This document shows, in pieces, positions 1 through 5,149 of a stretch of DNA of 5,899 bases. The notes beneath the pieces were generated by a model. The model had not been told where the DNA came from. It saw only the letters and a list, made by a program, of their open reading frames with translations, and searched no databases. Origin of the DNA: Deltaproteobacteria bacterium. GTDB lineage: Bacteria; Desulfobacterota; Binatia; UBA9968. Each line of letters begins with the position of its first letter. Within the stretch, counting starts at the first letter, position 1. A program made the position numbers and the translations under genes. The stretch covers positions 1 through 5,899 of the forward strand of contig JAERMN010000224.1 in NCBI GenBank assembly GCA_016844625.1, read 5' to 3'.

Positions 1-521
1 AACAGGCCGGTTTTGTTCGGCCCCTTGACTTCCATGCGATAGGTGCCGACGTTGCGCACACCGGTCTCGGGATCTTTAGTGATGAGATAAGGCGAGGTGA
101 AAAACGGCGCGGGATCTTCGCCGACGGTCCAGGTCGGCACCGGCAGTTTGGTAATGTCGACGTCTTTGCCGTGGAGGATGTTTTCTTTGCACGGTGCGTT
201 CTTGGCCGAAACCATGCACGGCGCTATCGGGTTCTCCAACGCATAATCCCACTTGCGGTTGATGCCTTCGACCGTTTCAGTCTGCAAGCCGAGGGCGTAA
301 ATTTCTCGTGACGCGCCAAGCACGCCGGCGACGACGGGGATGGTGAAGCCTTTAACGTTTTCAAAAATAAGCGCGGGACGTTGCTGCGGCGCAATCTTCT
401 TGAAAAGCTGACGGCACACCGCGGCGATTTCCCAATCCTTATCGACTTCCTTGGTGACGCGTTTAAGTTTGCCATGCTTTTCTAGGGTTGCGACGTATTC
501 GCGCAAATCATGGTAGGCCAT
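1..521 (-). CDS. UbiD-family decarboxylase, N-terminal part (cut by window edge)
   Basis: Reading leftward from the ATG at 521, 173 codons stay open to the window edge. The protein starts MAYHDLREYVATLEKHGKLK, the usual opening of UbiD-family enzymes (a short helix ending in G-x-L-x-R followed by V). It continues through a segment with PALIFENVKG near residues 49-58, LPVPTW at 126-131 and GVRNVGTYRMEVKG at 154-167. The last matches the UbiD segment whose Asn and Arg bind metal and prenylated FMN (compare E. coli UbiD NLGIYRQQVIG); here these would be N157 and R162. Family members reversibly (de)carboxylate aromatic or alpha,beta-unsaturated acids in the cytoplasm using prFMN made by UbiX. The C-terminal catalytic part, including the E-x-x-x-R-E residues, lies outside the window. 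The substrate cannot be inferred, and quinone biosynthesis is only one possibility. The start is fixed by a perfect AGGAGG 4 nt upstream. The gene is separated from the exporter operon by a terminator, so it is probably its own transcription unit. Confidence 0.9.
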   Translation of the reverse strand, partial: MAYHDLREYVATLEKHGKLKRVTKEVDKDWEIAAVCRQLFKKIAPQQRPALIFENVKGFTIPVVAGVLGASREIYALGLQTETVEGINRKWDYALENPIAPCMVSAKNAPCKENILHGKDVDITKLPVPTWTVGEDPAPFFTSPYLITKDPETGVRNVGTYRMEVKGPNKTGL

Positions 522-525
522 GAAT

Positions 526-531
526 CCTCCT
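526..531 (-). promoter_or_regulatory. Shine-Dalgarno site of the UbiD-family gene
   Basis: AGGAGG on the minus strand, 4 nt before the ATG at 521. It is a full match to the anti-Shine-Dalgarno core, though spacing is short. It decides the start codon, because no other in-frame ATG is nearby. Confidence 0.8.
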
Positions 532-573
532 GTGCTAAAACCAGCAGCGAGAAATTTTCCTATACTTAGCACA
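531..573. repeat. 8-bp inverted repeat in the UbiD-gene leader
   Basis: TGTGCTAA at 531-538 and TTAGCACA at 566-573 are perfect inverted copies, 27 bp apart. On the minus strand the downstream arm runs directly into the AGGAGG, sharing its first A. If the transcript starts right of 573, the arms could pair and sit next to the ribosome binding site. Alternatively they are two half-sites for a DNA-binding regulator. A TTGATA box followed at 16-20 bp by weak TAAGTA/TATAGG matches overlaps this area, but no convincing promoter can be fixed. Confidence 0.4.
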
Positions 574-660
574 AATCGTTAATATATCAACAATCGCAAT
601 TGGAAATACTATTATTCATGGGTCTTTCTGGCGCCGGTTCGGTGCTTCCGCAGCGATTGT

Positions 661-709
661 TGGGAGTCAAAAAGCAAAACGGCAACTGCAGTCGCGTAGT
701 TGCCGTTTT
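661..709 (-). terminator. Rho-independent terminator of the exporter operon
   Basis: AAAACGGCAACT at 676-687 and AGTTGCCGTTTT at 698-709 form a perfect 12-bp stem with a 10-nt loop. Read on the minus strand the hairpin is followed by a T-rich tract (TTTTGCTTTTT, to about 666). It lies 25 nt past the permease stop codon (735-737), as expected for the end of that transcript. The A-rich flank on the other side means weak bidirectional activity is possible, but no plus-strand gene arrives here. Confidence 0.88.
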
Positions 710-734
710 GTCGACGGTAGTGAGTGAAAATAAC

Positions 735-1658
735 TTAAGCGCGAATCTCGGCGCGCATGAAAATAATGTAGGAGATGCCGAAGCAGACGGCGACCAGGCC
801 GAAGATGGTCGTGATATGCGGCCAGATCAGGATCAAGCTTTGATTGAGCGCGAGCGGCGTCGGCAAGATGCCTTCAGCCTGACTTTGCAAAGCCATGCCG
901 AAGACGCGCGCCGCAGGGTTGAGCAGGATGCCGACGCTTTCGTTGAACAACGTGCTCGGCGAGATGCGGCCGATGACATTCTCAACGTCAGCACGGCGCG
1001 AAAGCGCTTCAGGGGTGGTGGCGTCGGGAATGATCAATCCGGCGATCCCCGAGCTGATGACAGTGACGAATAGCGATAAGAAAAGCCAAACAGCCATGGA
1101 GGCGAGCGCAGCGGTGACGGTTTTCTGAAATAGTAGCGAGAAGAGCATCGCGAGGGCGAGCCAGAAGCCGACGTAAAAAATGCCTACCACGGTGAAGATT
1201 ATCATGCGCCAAAGTTCTTCGGCGTTGGGCGGAAAGCCCAAGAGCGTGATGCCCAGGCCGATCACCAGGAGCAAAATCGAACCCCACAGGACCGCGACGG
1301 TGGTCAGGCCGGCGAAAAATTTGCCATTGATCAGGCTATCGCGATATATCGGCTGTGACAGCACGCGGCTCAAGGTGCCGCGGGCGTATTCGCCGCTGAT
1401 CGAATCGAAGCCGAGGGTTATACCCACCAGCGGACCGAAGAAGCCGAGAAACGTTGACAACGAAAAAAGCGTTTCGCCGCTGGAGGTGAGCAAGAGCAGA
1501 AAAACATACTGTGATGGCACTGTGTCGGCGTTTTGGCGGATCGCTTGCCCGGTTGCGTAAGCCGCCCATAGCCCGGAAAAGACGATGAGGATCAGCAGAA
1601 TCATGAACCGGCGGCTGCTGAAATGGTCCGCCAGCTCTTTCCAAAATACAACGCTCAT
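735..1658 (-). CDS. ABC-2 type transporter permease
   Basis: This 307-residue membrane protein has about six hydrophobic spans, near residues 18-36, 68-84, 118-141, 153-175, 182-209 and 279-299, and a positively charged C-terminus (MRAEIRA). The N-terminal VFWKELADHFSSRRF is the amphipathic stretch typical of ABC-2 permeases. The loop after span 2, SGEYARGTLSRVLSQPIYRD (residues 88-107) followed by a GK-F motif, matches the conserved E-x-x-x-GTL...LS-P...R...GK coupling segment of the ABC2_membrane_2/NosY-like group. It would form the membrane pore, probably as a dimer or with an unseen partner, and is powered by the ATPase encoded just upstream. The start codon follows the ATPase stop by 4 nt, with GAGG about 9 nt before the ATG, so translation is likely coupled. 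The substrate is unknown; exporters of this type move lipids, polysaccharides, peptides or drugs. It is the last gene before the terminator at 676-709. Confidence 0.92.
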   Translation of the reverse strand: MSVVFWKELADHFSSRRFMILLILIVFSGLWAAYATGQAIRQNADTVPSQYVFLLLLTSSGETLFSLSTFLGFFGPLVGITLGFDSISGEYARGTLSRVLSQPIYRDSLINGKFFAGLTTVAVLWGSILLLVIGLGITLLGFPPNAEELWRMIIFTVVGIFYVGFWLALAMLFSLLFQKTVTAALASMAVWLFLSLFVTVISSGIAGLIIPDATTPEALSRRADVENVIGRISPSTLFNESVGILLNPAARVFGMALQSQAEGILPTPLALNQSLILIWPHITTIFGLVAVCFGISYIIFMRAEIRA

Positions 1659-1662
1659 GTGC

Positions 1663-2595
1663 TTAGGCCTCGCGGAAGTACTTCAAATAGATCTCTTCCA
1701 GAGTGGGATCCTCGGAACGGAGCTGCAATAAGTTCAAGCCGCGCCGCGACACCAGGGCAACGACTTCGCCGCGCACGTCCTCAGTGCAGCGCAGAAACCA
1801 GCCGTGCGCTCGCTTGTCGATTTCGTCGATGCCTTTGATGCTCTGGAGGTCGCGGTCCAGCCCGTCGGTGTTGCCGCTCACGTCGAGGAGAAAATTCCAC
1901 TGGCGCCCCTTGAGGATGGCTTTGCCCAGCTCATCCAATTCGCCTTGGACGATGAGCTTGCCTTTGACGATAATGCCGACGCGGTTGCAGATTTGCTGCA
2001 CCTGCTGCAACTGATGCGATGACAGCAACACCGTGAGACCATGATCGCGATTCAAATTCTTAATCAACTCGAGTATCCGGATGGCGCCGTCGGGATCGAT
2101 GCCTAATGTGGGCTCATCGAGGATGATGGCGATCGGTTTTTTCACCAGCACTTCGGCGATGCCGAGGCGCTGCTTCATGCCGCGGGAGTATTCCTTGACC
2201 AAGCGCTGGCCATCGTCGGCGAGACCGACTTGCTCCAAGACTTGCGTGGTGCGCCGCTGCGCGTCGTCTTCCGGGATGCGATTCAAGCGCGCCATGTAGA
2301 GCAGATTTTCGCGCGCGCTGATGTCATCGTAGAAGCCAGGATTCTCCGGCAAATAGCCGACGCGTTTTTTGACTTCCAGAGACTGACGAGTCGGATTGAA
2401 GCCGCACACCGAGACCTCGCCTGAAGTCGGCTCGGTGAGTCCTAAGAGCATCAGGATCGTCGTCGTCTTGCCGGCGCCGTTGGGGCCGAGGAAGCCAAAG
2501 ACTTCGCCTTCCTCGACGGTGAGATTCAGCGCATTCACCGCGAATTTATCGCGGTAGCGCTTGGAAAGATTTTTGGTATCGACGACGGCGCTCAT
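1663..2595 (-). CDS. ABC transporter ATP-binding protein (ABC-2 exporter type)
   Basis: This 310-residue nucleotide-binding subunit is complete. Walker A is GPNGAGKTT at residues 37-45. The Q-loop reads GYLPENPGFYDD at 80-91, with Glu at the usual Gln position. The signature is YSRGMKQRLGIA at 136-147, Walker B IAIILDEP at 155-162, the D-loop TLGIDP at 163-168 and the switch His is H194 in SSHQ. After the ATPase core comes an additional C-terminal domain of about 90 residues ending DPTLEEIYLKYF, the arrangement of NosF/YxlF/CcmA-like subunits of ABC-2 exporters. It hydrolyses ATP on the cytoplasmic face to drive the permease encoded next. Its ATG overlaps the stop of the upstream NEW3 gene as ATGA (2592-2595), and the leader there has little Shine-Dalgarno character. 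Translation therefore probably depends on ribosomes ending the upstream gene. Confidence 0.95.
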   Translation of the reverse strand: MSAVVDTKNLSKRYRDKFAVNALNLTVEEGEVFGFLGPNGAGKTTTILMLLGLTEPTSGEVSVCGFNPTRQSLEVKKRVGYLPENPGFYDDISARENLLYMARLNRIPEDDAQRRTTQVLEQVGLADDGQRLVKEYSRGMKQRLGIAEVLVKKPIAIILDEPTLGIDPDGAIRILELIKNLNRDHGLTVLLSSHQLQQVQQICNRVGIIVKGKLIVQGELDELGKAILKGRQWNFLLDVSGNTDGLDRDLQSIKGIDEIDKRAHGWFLRCTEDVRGEVVALVSRRGLNLLQLRSEDPTLEEIYLKYFREA

Positions 2596-3845
2596 CTACG
2601 ACCCAGGCGGAAAAATACTATGGCCAAGCCGAGCACGACCAAGCCGACGATGGCGAAACCGAGCCAACCCCAAATGGTCGGTGTTGACACGGTGACGCGA
2701 AATTCCACCGACTTGGTCACGTCGGCGGAGTTAGCGGTCAGCGTCATCATGTAGTCGCCGGCGATGGTTCGGTCCGGCGCCAAAACTTCCATCTTGATCT
2801 GGCGCACTTCGCCGGGAGCCAAGGCGTCGATCTTGTCCGGCTTGAACTCAACAGACCACTTGTCGCCCGGCTTCTTGGTCACAAAGCCGAGATTACGTAC
2901 CGGCGCCGTGCCGGCGTTGCCGACGACAAAATCGATGGGGGTTTTGTTGCCCGCAGTGAGCGCTGCATTGAGCGTGCCGGCGAGGGAACCCATCTTTAGG
3001 TCTTGGCTGCCTTTGAGCGAGACCTTGATGCTGGTCGAGGCTTCAAACGCGCCGGCGCGCGCCTGAATAGTCACTGGAAATTCCTTAGCTTCGGCATTGA
3101 ATGGCGTGTCGACTTCGACGCTCAATGTCTCCGAGCCGTTCTCTTTTAATTGAATTGACGAAATTTGCTGGTCGCCGTACTGCGGTTTGAAGCGCACGTT
3201 CCAGCCTGGTGGCGTCTGGGCTACCAGTGATGTCGGCAGCGCTTTGTTGGTTTCGTTCTTGAGATCGACGGTGAATTTTAACGTCTGGCCGGAGCCGGTG
3301 CTAAGAACGGGATATTGGCTGCTTACTTTTATGCCGCCGGTTTCAATTTTCTTGGAACTCACTCGATAACTGATGGTTTCGACGTACTGGGTTGAGCCTC
3401 TAAGGTCTTTGGCGGTGATTTTGATGGCATAGGCTCCCGGTTTAGTGTTTTCCGGCACCTTGGCTTTTAACTCGAGGGTCGTCGATTTGTTTGAGTTTTG
3501 GTCGCCGCCTTGAACCATCACAGAACGCACTGGAAAGCTGGGGTAGCGCGAGTTGAAATTGACATCCCAGCCGGCGGGTACGCCTTCGATCGTCAGACTG
3601 ATTTCCACGGGATCTTTGGTTCGGTTAACCACCTCCGCGTCCATGGTGGCATCTTGGCCCTGGCCCACGGTTAGATCCTTGAACGGAAGTATTAAATTAA
3701 ATGACTCCTTGGACGGTGCTGCGGGAGATGATGCCGCGGGCTCAGCGGCCGAGCCAGGCGAAACTAGATTGGTCGAGGCGATCAATATCCACGCAAGCGC
3801 GCAAATAAGAATGCGCGGCCGGGTACATGCAGGCCCGATCCTCAT
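2592..3845 (-). CDS. Membrane-anchored protein with three NEW3-like domains, partner of an ABC exporter
   Basis: This is a 417-residue protein from the ATG at 3845. It begins with a signal peptide (Arg-containing n-region, hydrophobic core near residues 12-22, likely cleavage after GSAA near residue 34) and an Ala/Pro/Ser linker. Three related beta-rich units follow, at about residues 56-163, 184-276 and 281-386. Each contains the same landmark: VPAGWDVNF, TPPGWNVRFKP and a degenerate KPGDKWSVEFKP. Each also has the N-x-T/N-x-G turn and a later G-x-Y or comparable strand typical of NEW3 (NPCBM-associated, alpha-galactosidase-type) domains. A single transmembrane span (391-413) and a basic tail (RLGRR) end the protein, so the repeats face the periplasm or outside. 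It is co-transcribed with the ABC ATPase (ATGA overlap) and permease. From memory, proteins of this COG1470-like group often neighbour such exporters. The role is unknown; it may bind the substrate or act as an accessory subunit. GAGGGGG 9 nt upstream supports this start. An in-frame TTG further upstream (3911) lies inside the promoter and is rejected. Confidence 0.85.
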   Translation of the reverse strand: MRIGPACTRPRILICALAWILIASTNLVSPGSAAEPAASSPAAPSKESFNLILPFKDLTVGQGQDATMDAEVVNRTKDPVEISLTIEGVPAGWDVNFNSRYPSFPVRSVMVQGGDQNSNKSTTLELKAKVPENTKPGAYAIKITAKDLRGSTQYVETISYRVSSKKIETGGIKVSSQYPVLSTGSGQTLKFTVDLKNETNKALPTSLVAQTPPGWNVRFKPQYGDQQISSIQLKENGSETLSVEVDTPFNAEAKEFPVTIQARAGAFEASTSIKVSLKGSQDLKMGSLAGTLNAALTAGNKTPIDFVVGNAGTAPVRNLGFVTKKPGDKWSVEFKPDKIDALAPGEVRQIKMEVLAPDRTIAGDYMMTLTANSADVTKSVEFRVTVSTPTIWGWLGFAIVGLVVLGLAIVFFRLGRR

Positions 3846-3854
3846 AAAAGATAA

Positions 3855-3861
3855 CCCCCTC
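3855..3861 (-). promoter_or_regulatory. Shine-Dalgarno site of the NEW3 gene
   Basis: GAGGGGG on the minus strand, 9 nt before the ATG at 3845. It selects this ATG, which directly precedes a classical signal peptide, over the longer reading frame beginning at a TTG. Confidence 0.75.
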
Positions 3862-3882
3862 AGCGTTAAAATTTGATTCCGA

Positions 3883-3911
3883 TAGATAACCGTTAAGTGC
3901 CCTAGCGTCAA
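3883..3911 (-). promoter_or_regulatory. Putative sigma70-like promoter of the NEW3-ABC operon
   Basis: On the minus strand, TTGACG (3906-3911) is followed after 17 bp by TATCTA (3883-3888). The -35 box matches five of six consensus bases; the -10 box is only moderate (three of six). Predicted transcription start is near 3876, giving a leader of about 30 nt that contains the ribosome binding site. It lies just past the trmL stop codon and no terminator intervenes, so the operon may also be fed by read-through from dtd-trmL. Confidence 0.5.
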
Positions 3912-3925
3912 GGCCCTGGTGAGAA

Positions 3926-4378
3926 TTATGTTTTGCCCAGCTGACGCAGTCCTTCGTAAAGGACGATCGATACCGCGTTGGAGAGATTGAGACTTCTCAC
4001 CCCGCTGCCCATCATGGGAATGCGAAACAAGCGCTCGGCGTTGGCCGCCAACATTTCCGCCGGCAAGCCGCGCGTCTCCGGTCCGAAAACCAAATAATCT
4101 TGGTCGTCGTAACGCGCCGTAGTGTAAGAGCGTTCGACTTTTTTCGTGAAATAGAGCAGGCGAGCGGGCTTAGCCGTGCGCAAAAAATCATTCCATGACT
4201 TGTGCACCTGAAGATCGACGAACTGCCAATAATCGAGGCCGGCGCGCTTCAAATGCTTATCGTCGATCTTGAAGCCCAAGGGTTCGATCAGATGGAGCGG
4301 TGTCAGGGTGGCGGCGCACAAGCGCGCGACGCTGCCCGTGTTGGGCGGAATTTCCGGTTCTAAAAGGACGACGTGCAT
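3926..4378 (-). CDS. trmL: tRNA (cytidine/uridine(34)-2'-O)-methyltransferase TrmL
   Basis: This 150-residue SPOUT methyltransferase is complete and close to E. coli TrmL (YibK) in length. The three SPOUT motifs are present: the N-terminal EPEIPPNTGSVARLCAAT (residues 7-24) with the conserved N-x-G and Arg, FGPETRGLP (98-106), and IPMMGSGVRSLNLSNAVSIV (120-139), which together form the deep trefoil knot that binds S-adenosylmethionine. HLIEPLGF (29-36) and HLKRAGLDYW (42-51) are also family hallmarks. The enzyme methylates the ribose 2'-hydroxyl of the wobble nucleotide of leucine tRNAs in the cytoplasm. The ATG at 4378 is the only sensible start for MHVVLLEPEIPPNTG, but no good Shine-Dalgarno precedes it. 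The bases before it belong to a 7-bp repeat that borders an inserted foldback element, so the native leader was probably altered. It lies downstream of dtd on the same strand. Confidence 0.95.
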   Translation of the reverse strand: MHVVLLEPEIPPNTGSVARLCAATLTPLHLIEPLGFKIDDKHLKRAGLDYWQFVDLQVHKSWNDFLRTAKPARLLYFTKKVERSYTTARYDDQDYLVFGPETRGLPAEMLAANAERLFRIPMMGSGVRSLNLSNAVSIVLYEGLRQLGKT

Positions 4379-4379
4379 A

Positions 4380-4539
4380 TCTCTAACAAGCTCGAAATTC
4401 GAATATCTAAATTCGAAACAAACGGAAGCCCAAAATCCAAATACAAAAATCCAAAACGAGCCGATTTGGAATTTTGTGCTTTCCGATCATTTGAATTTGT
4501 TTCGGATTTCGGATTTCGAGATTTCCTCTTTTTCTCTAA
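4380..4539. mobile_element. Foldback (MITE-like) element with 7-bp flanking direct repeats
   Basis: TCTCTAA occurs at 4380-4386 and again at 4533-4539, bounding 146 bp that are much more AT-rich than the surroundings (about 36% G+C by hand count). The interior folds back on itself. CTCGAAAT... at 4391-4422 pairs with 4494-4520 (AATTTGTTTCGG...TTTCGAG), and CGGAAGCCCAAAATCCAAAT (4423-4442) pairs with 4464-4485 with one mismatch and two single-base gaps, leaving a loop at about 4443-4463. The right arm holds a tandem CGAAATC repeat on the minus strand. There is no transposase or credible ORF, so any movement would need enzymes from elsewhere. It resembles the CGAAATC-rich intergenic repeats I recall from several uncultivated bacterial genomes, but I cannot verify that here. 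As RNA it would form a long hairpin between dtd and trmL. Confidence 0.65.
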
Positions 4540-4982
4540 GCTTCCAGCACGAACGTGACTGGCCCGTCGTTCACCAGCGCGACTCTCATGTGCGCTTGGA
4601 ACTGGCCGTTGGCGACAGTTAAACCGCCGTCGCGCAGCCGTTGCGAGAAATATATGTAAAGTCTCTCCGCCTCCACCGGCGGCGCGGCGGCGGTGAACGA
4701 TGGCCGGTTACCCTTGCGGCAGTCGCCATACAAAGTGAACTGCGAGACGACCAGCAACTCGCCGCCGATATCGCTCACCGAGCGATTCATCTTGCCCTGG
4801 TCGTCTTCGAAGAGGCGAAGATTCTTAATCTTGTCGGCGAGCGCTTTGGCGTTAGCTTCGTTATCGTCCTTGCTGACGCCTAGCAGGATCAATAATCCCG
4901 GGCCAATTTGGCCAACGATCCGCTGGCCGCCGTCGCCGACGTAAACGCGCGCCTCCGCGACTCTTTGGATGACGGCTCGCAC
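4536..4982 (-). CDS. dtd: D-aminoacyl-tRNA deacylase
   Basis: This 148-residue protein is full length for the bacterial DTD family. It opens MRAVIQRVAEARVYV, contains GPGLLILLGVSKDD at residues 27-40 and KIKNLRLFEDDQGKMNRSV at 51-69. It carries both active-site signatures: SQFTLYGD at 80-87 and NDGPVTF at 138-144, whose Gly-Pro pair forms the cross-subunit cis-Pro motif that enforces chirality. The dimeric cytoplasmic enzyme hydrolyses D-aminoacyl-tRNAs (and Gly-tRNA-Ala), preventing D-residues entering protein. The start is GTG (4980-4982), chosen because translation from it gives exactly the conserved family N-terminus; a GAGGG lies upstream at a rather long distance (13 nt). The TAG stop (4536-4538) sits inside one copy of the repeat that flanks the foldback element. 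trmL follows, and the two were probably adjacent before that insertion. Confidence 0.95.
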   Translation of the reverse strand: MRAVIQRVAEARVYVGDGGQRIVGQIGPGLLILLGVSKDDNEANAKALADKIKNLRLFEDDQGKMNRSVSDIGGELLVVSQFTLYGDCRKGNRPSFTAAAPPVEAERLYIYFSQRLRDGGLTVANGQFQAHMRVALVNDGPVTFVLEA

Positions 4983-5082
4983 GGCGAAATCACAACCCTC
5001 GGGCGCTGCTGGTTTGTTGCCGGATGAATATAGACTTGTCGCTCATGATGAGGTGACATACTGGTAACAAAGAAAAACCCGG

Positions 5083-5110
5083 GTGACAATACGAGCGGAG
5101 CTGGTAGAAT
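5083..5110 (+). promoter_or_regulatory. Sigma70-like promoter of the cupredoxin-like gene
   Basis: GTGACA (5083-5088) and TAGAAT (5105-5110), 16 bp apart, each match five of six consensus bases. Transcription would start near 5117, giving a leader of about 33 nt before the ATG at 5150. The -35 box lies within the second GGTGACA copy. Confidence 0.65.
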
Positions 5111-5134
5111 TGCCGCGGGGTCGCCGAATGGCGC

Positions 5135-5140
5135 GAGGAA
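5135..5140 (+). promoter_or_regulatory. Shine-Dalgarno site of the cupredoxin-like gene
   Basis: GAGGAA ends 9 nt before the ATG at 5150. It directly abuts an in-frame TTG at 5141, which therefore cannot be the start, so the ATG is chosen. Confidence 0.75.
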
Positions 5141-5149
5141 TTGTTCGCG

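Larger units (their letters stand above)
522..734. other. Intergenic region between permease and UbiD-family genes
   Basis: These 213 bp hold the leader and presumed promoter of the UbiD-family gene (522-600, noticeably AT-rich) and the terminator of the exporter operon (676-709). The middle part (about 600-660) shows no coding signal I trust and no RNA gene. Confidence 0.6.
4983..5149. other. Divergent intergenic region between dtd and the cupredoxin-like gene
   Basis: These 167 bp hold the control signals for genes leaving in both directions. For dtd (minus strand) only a possible -10 box, TATATT at 5027-5032, is visible, without a convincing -35. For the plus strand there is a good promoter at 5083-5110. 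A short dyad (CTCAT-G-ATGAG, 5042-5052) and two GGTGACA copies 30 bp apart (5052-5058 and 5082-5088) lie between them. Confidence 0.55.

Noticed and set aside
600..1073. Plus-strand open frame of 157 codons opposite the permease gene
   Set aside because: It begins at a TTG, runs through the operon terminator and antisense to the permease, and is a charged low-complexity product. The permease frame on the other strand is clearly real.
1804..2424. Several short plus-strand frames opposite the ABC ATPase
   Set aside because: All are antisense shadows of a gene with intact Walker A, signature, Walker B and switch His motifs.
3846..3911. N-terminal extension of the NEW3 protein from a TTG at 3911
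   Set aside because: The TTG is part of the TTGACG -35 box. The extension would put 22 residues before a clear signal peptide, and the ATG at 3845 has a strong ribosome binding site.
4391..4520. Foldback repeat as a rho-independent terminator or CRISPR-like repeat
   Set aside because: The stem is long, imperfect and AT-rich with no following T-run in the direction of dtd transcription, and there are no regularly spaced identical repeats with unique spacers.
4269..4622. Plus-strand open frames across the dtd-trmL spacer (also 4373-4558)
   Set aside because: They arise from the stop-poor AT-rich foldback repeat and antisense gene ends, with no ribosome binding site and no recognisable protein features.
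5141..5149. TTG start three codons before the ATG of the cupredoxin-like gene
   Set aside because: The GAGGAA Shine-Dalgarno directly abuts the TTG, leaving no spacing, whereas it is 9 nt from the ATG at 5150.
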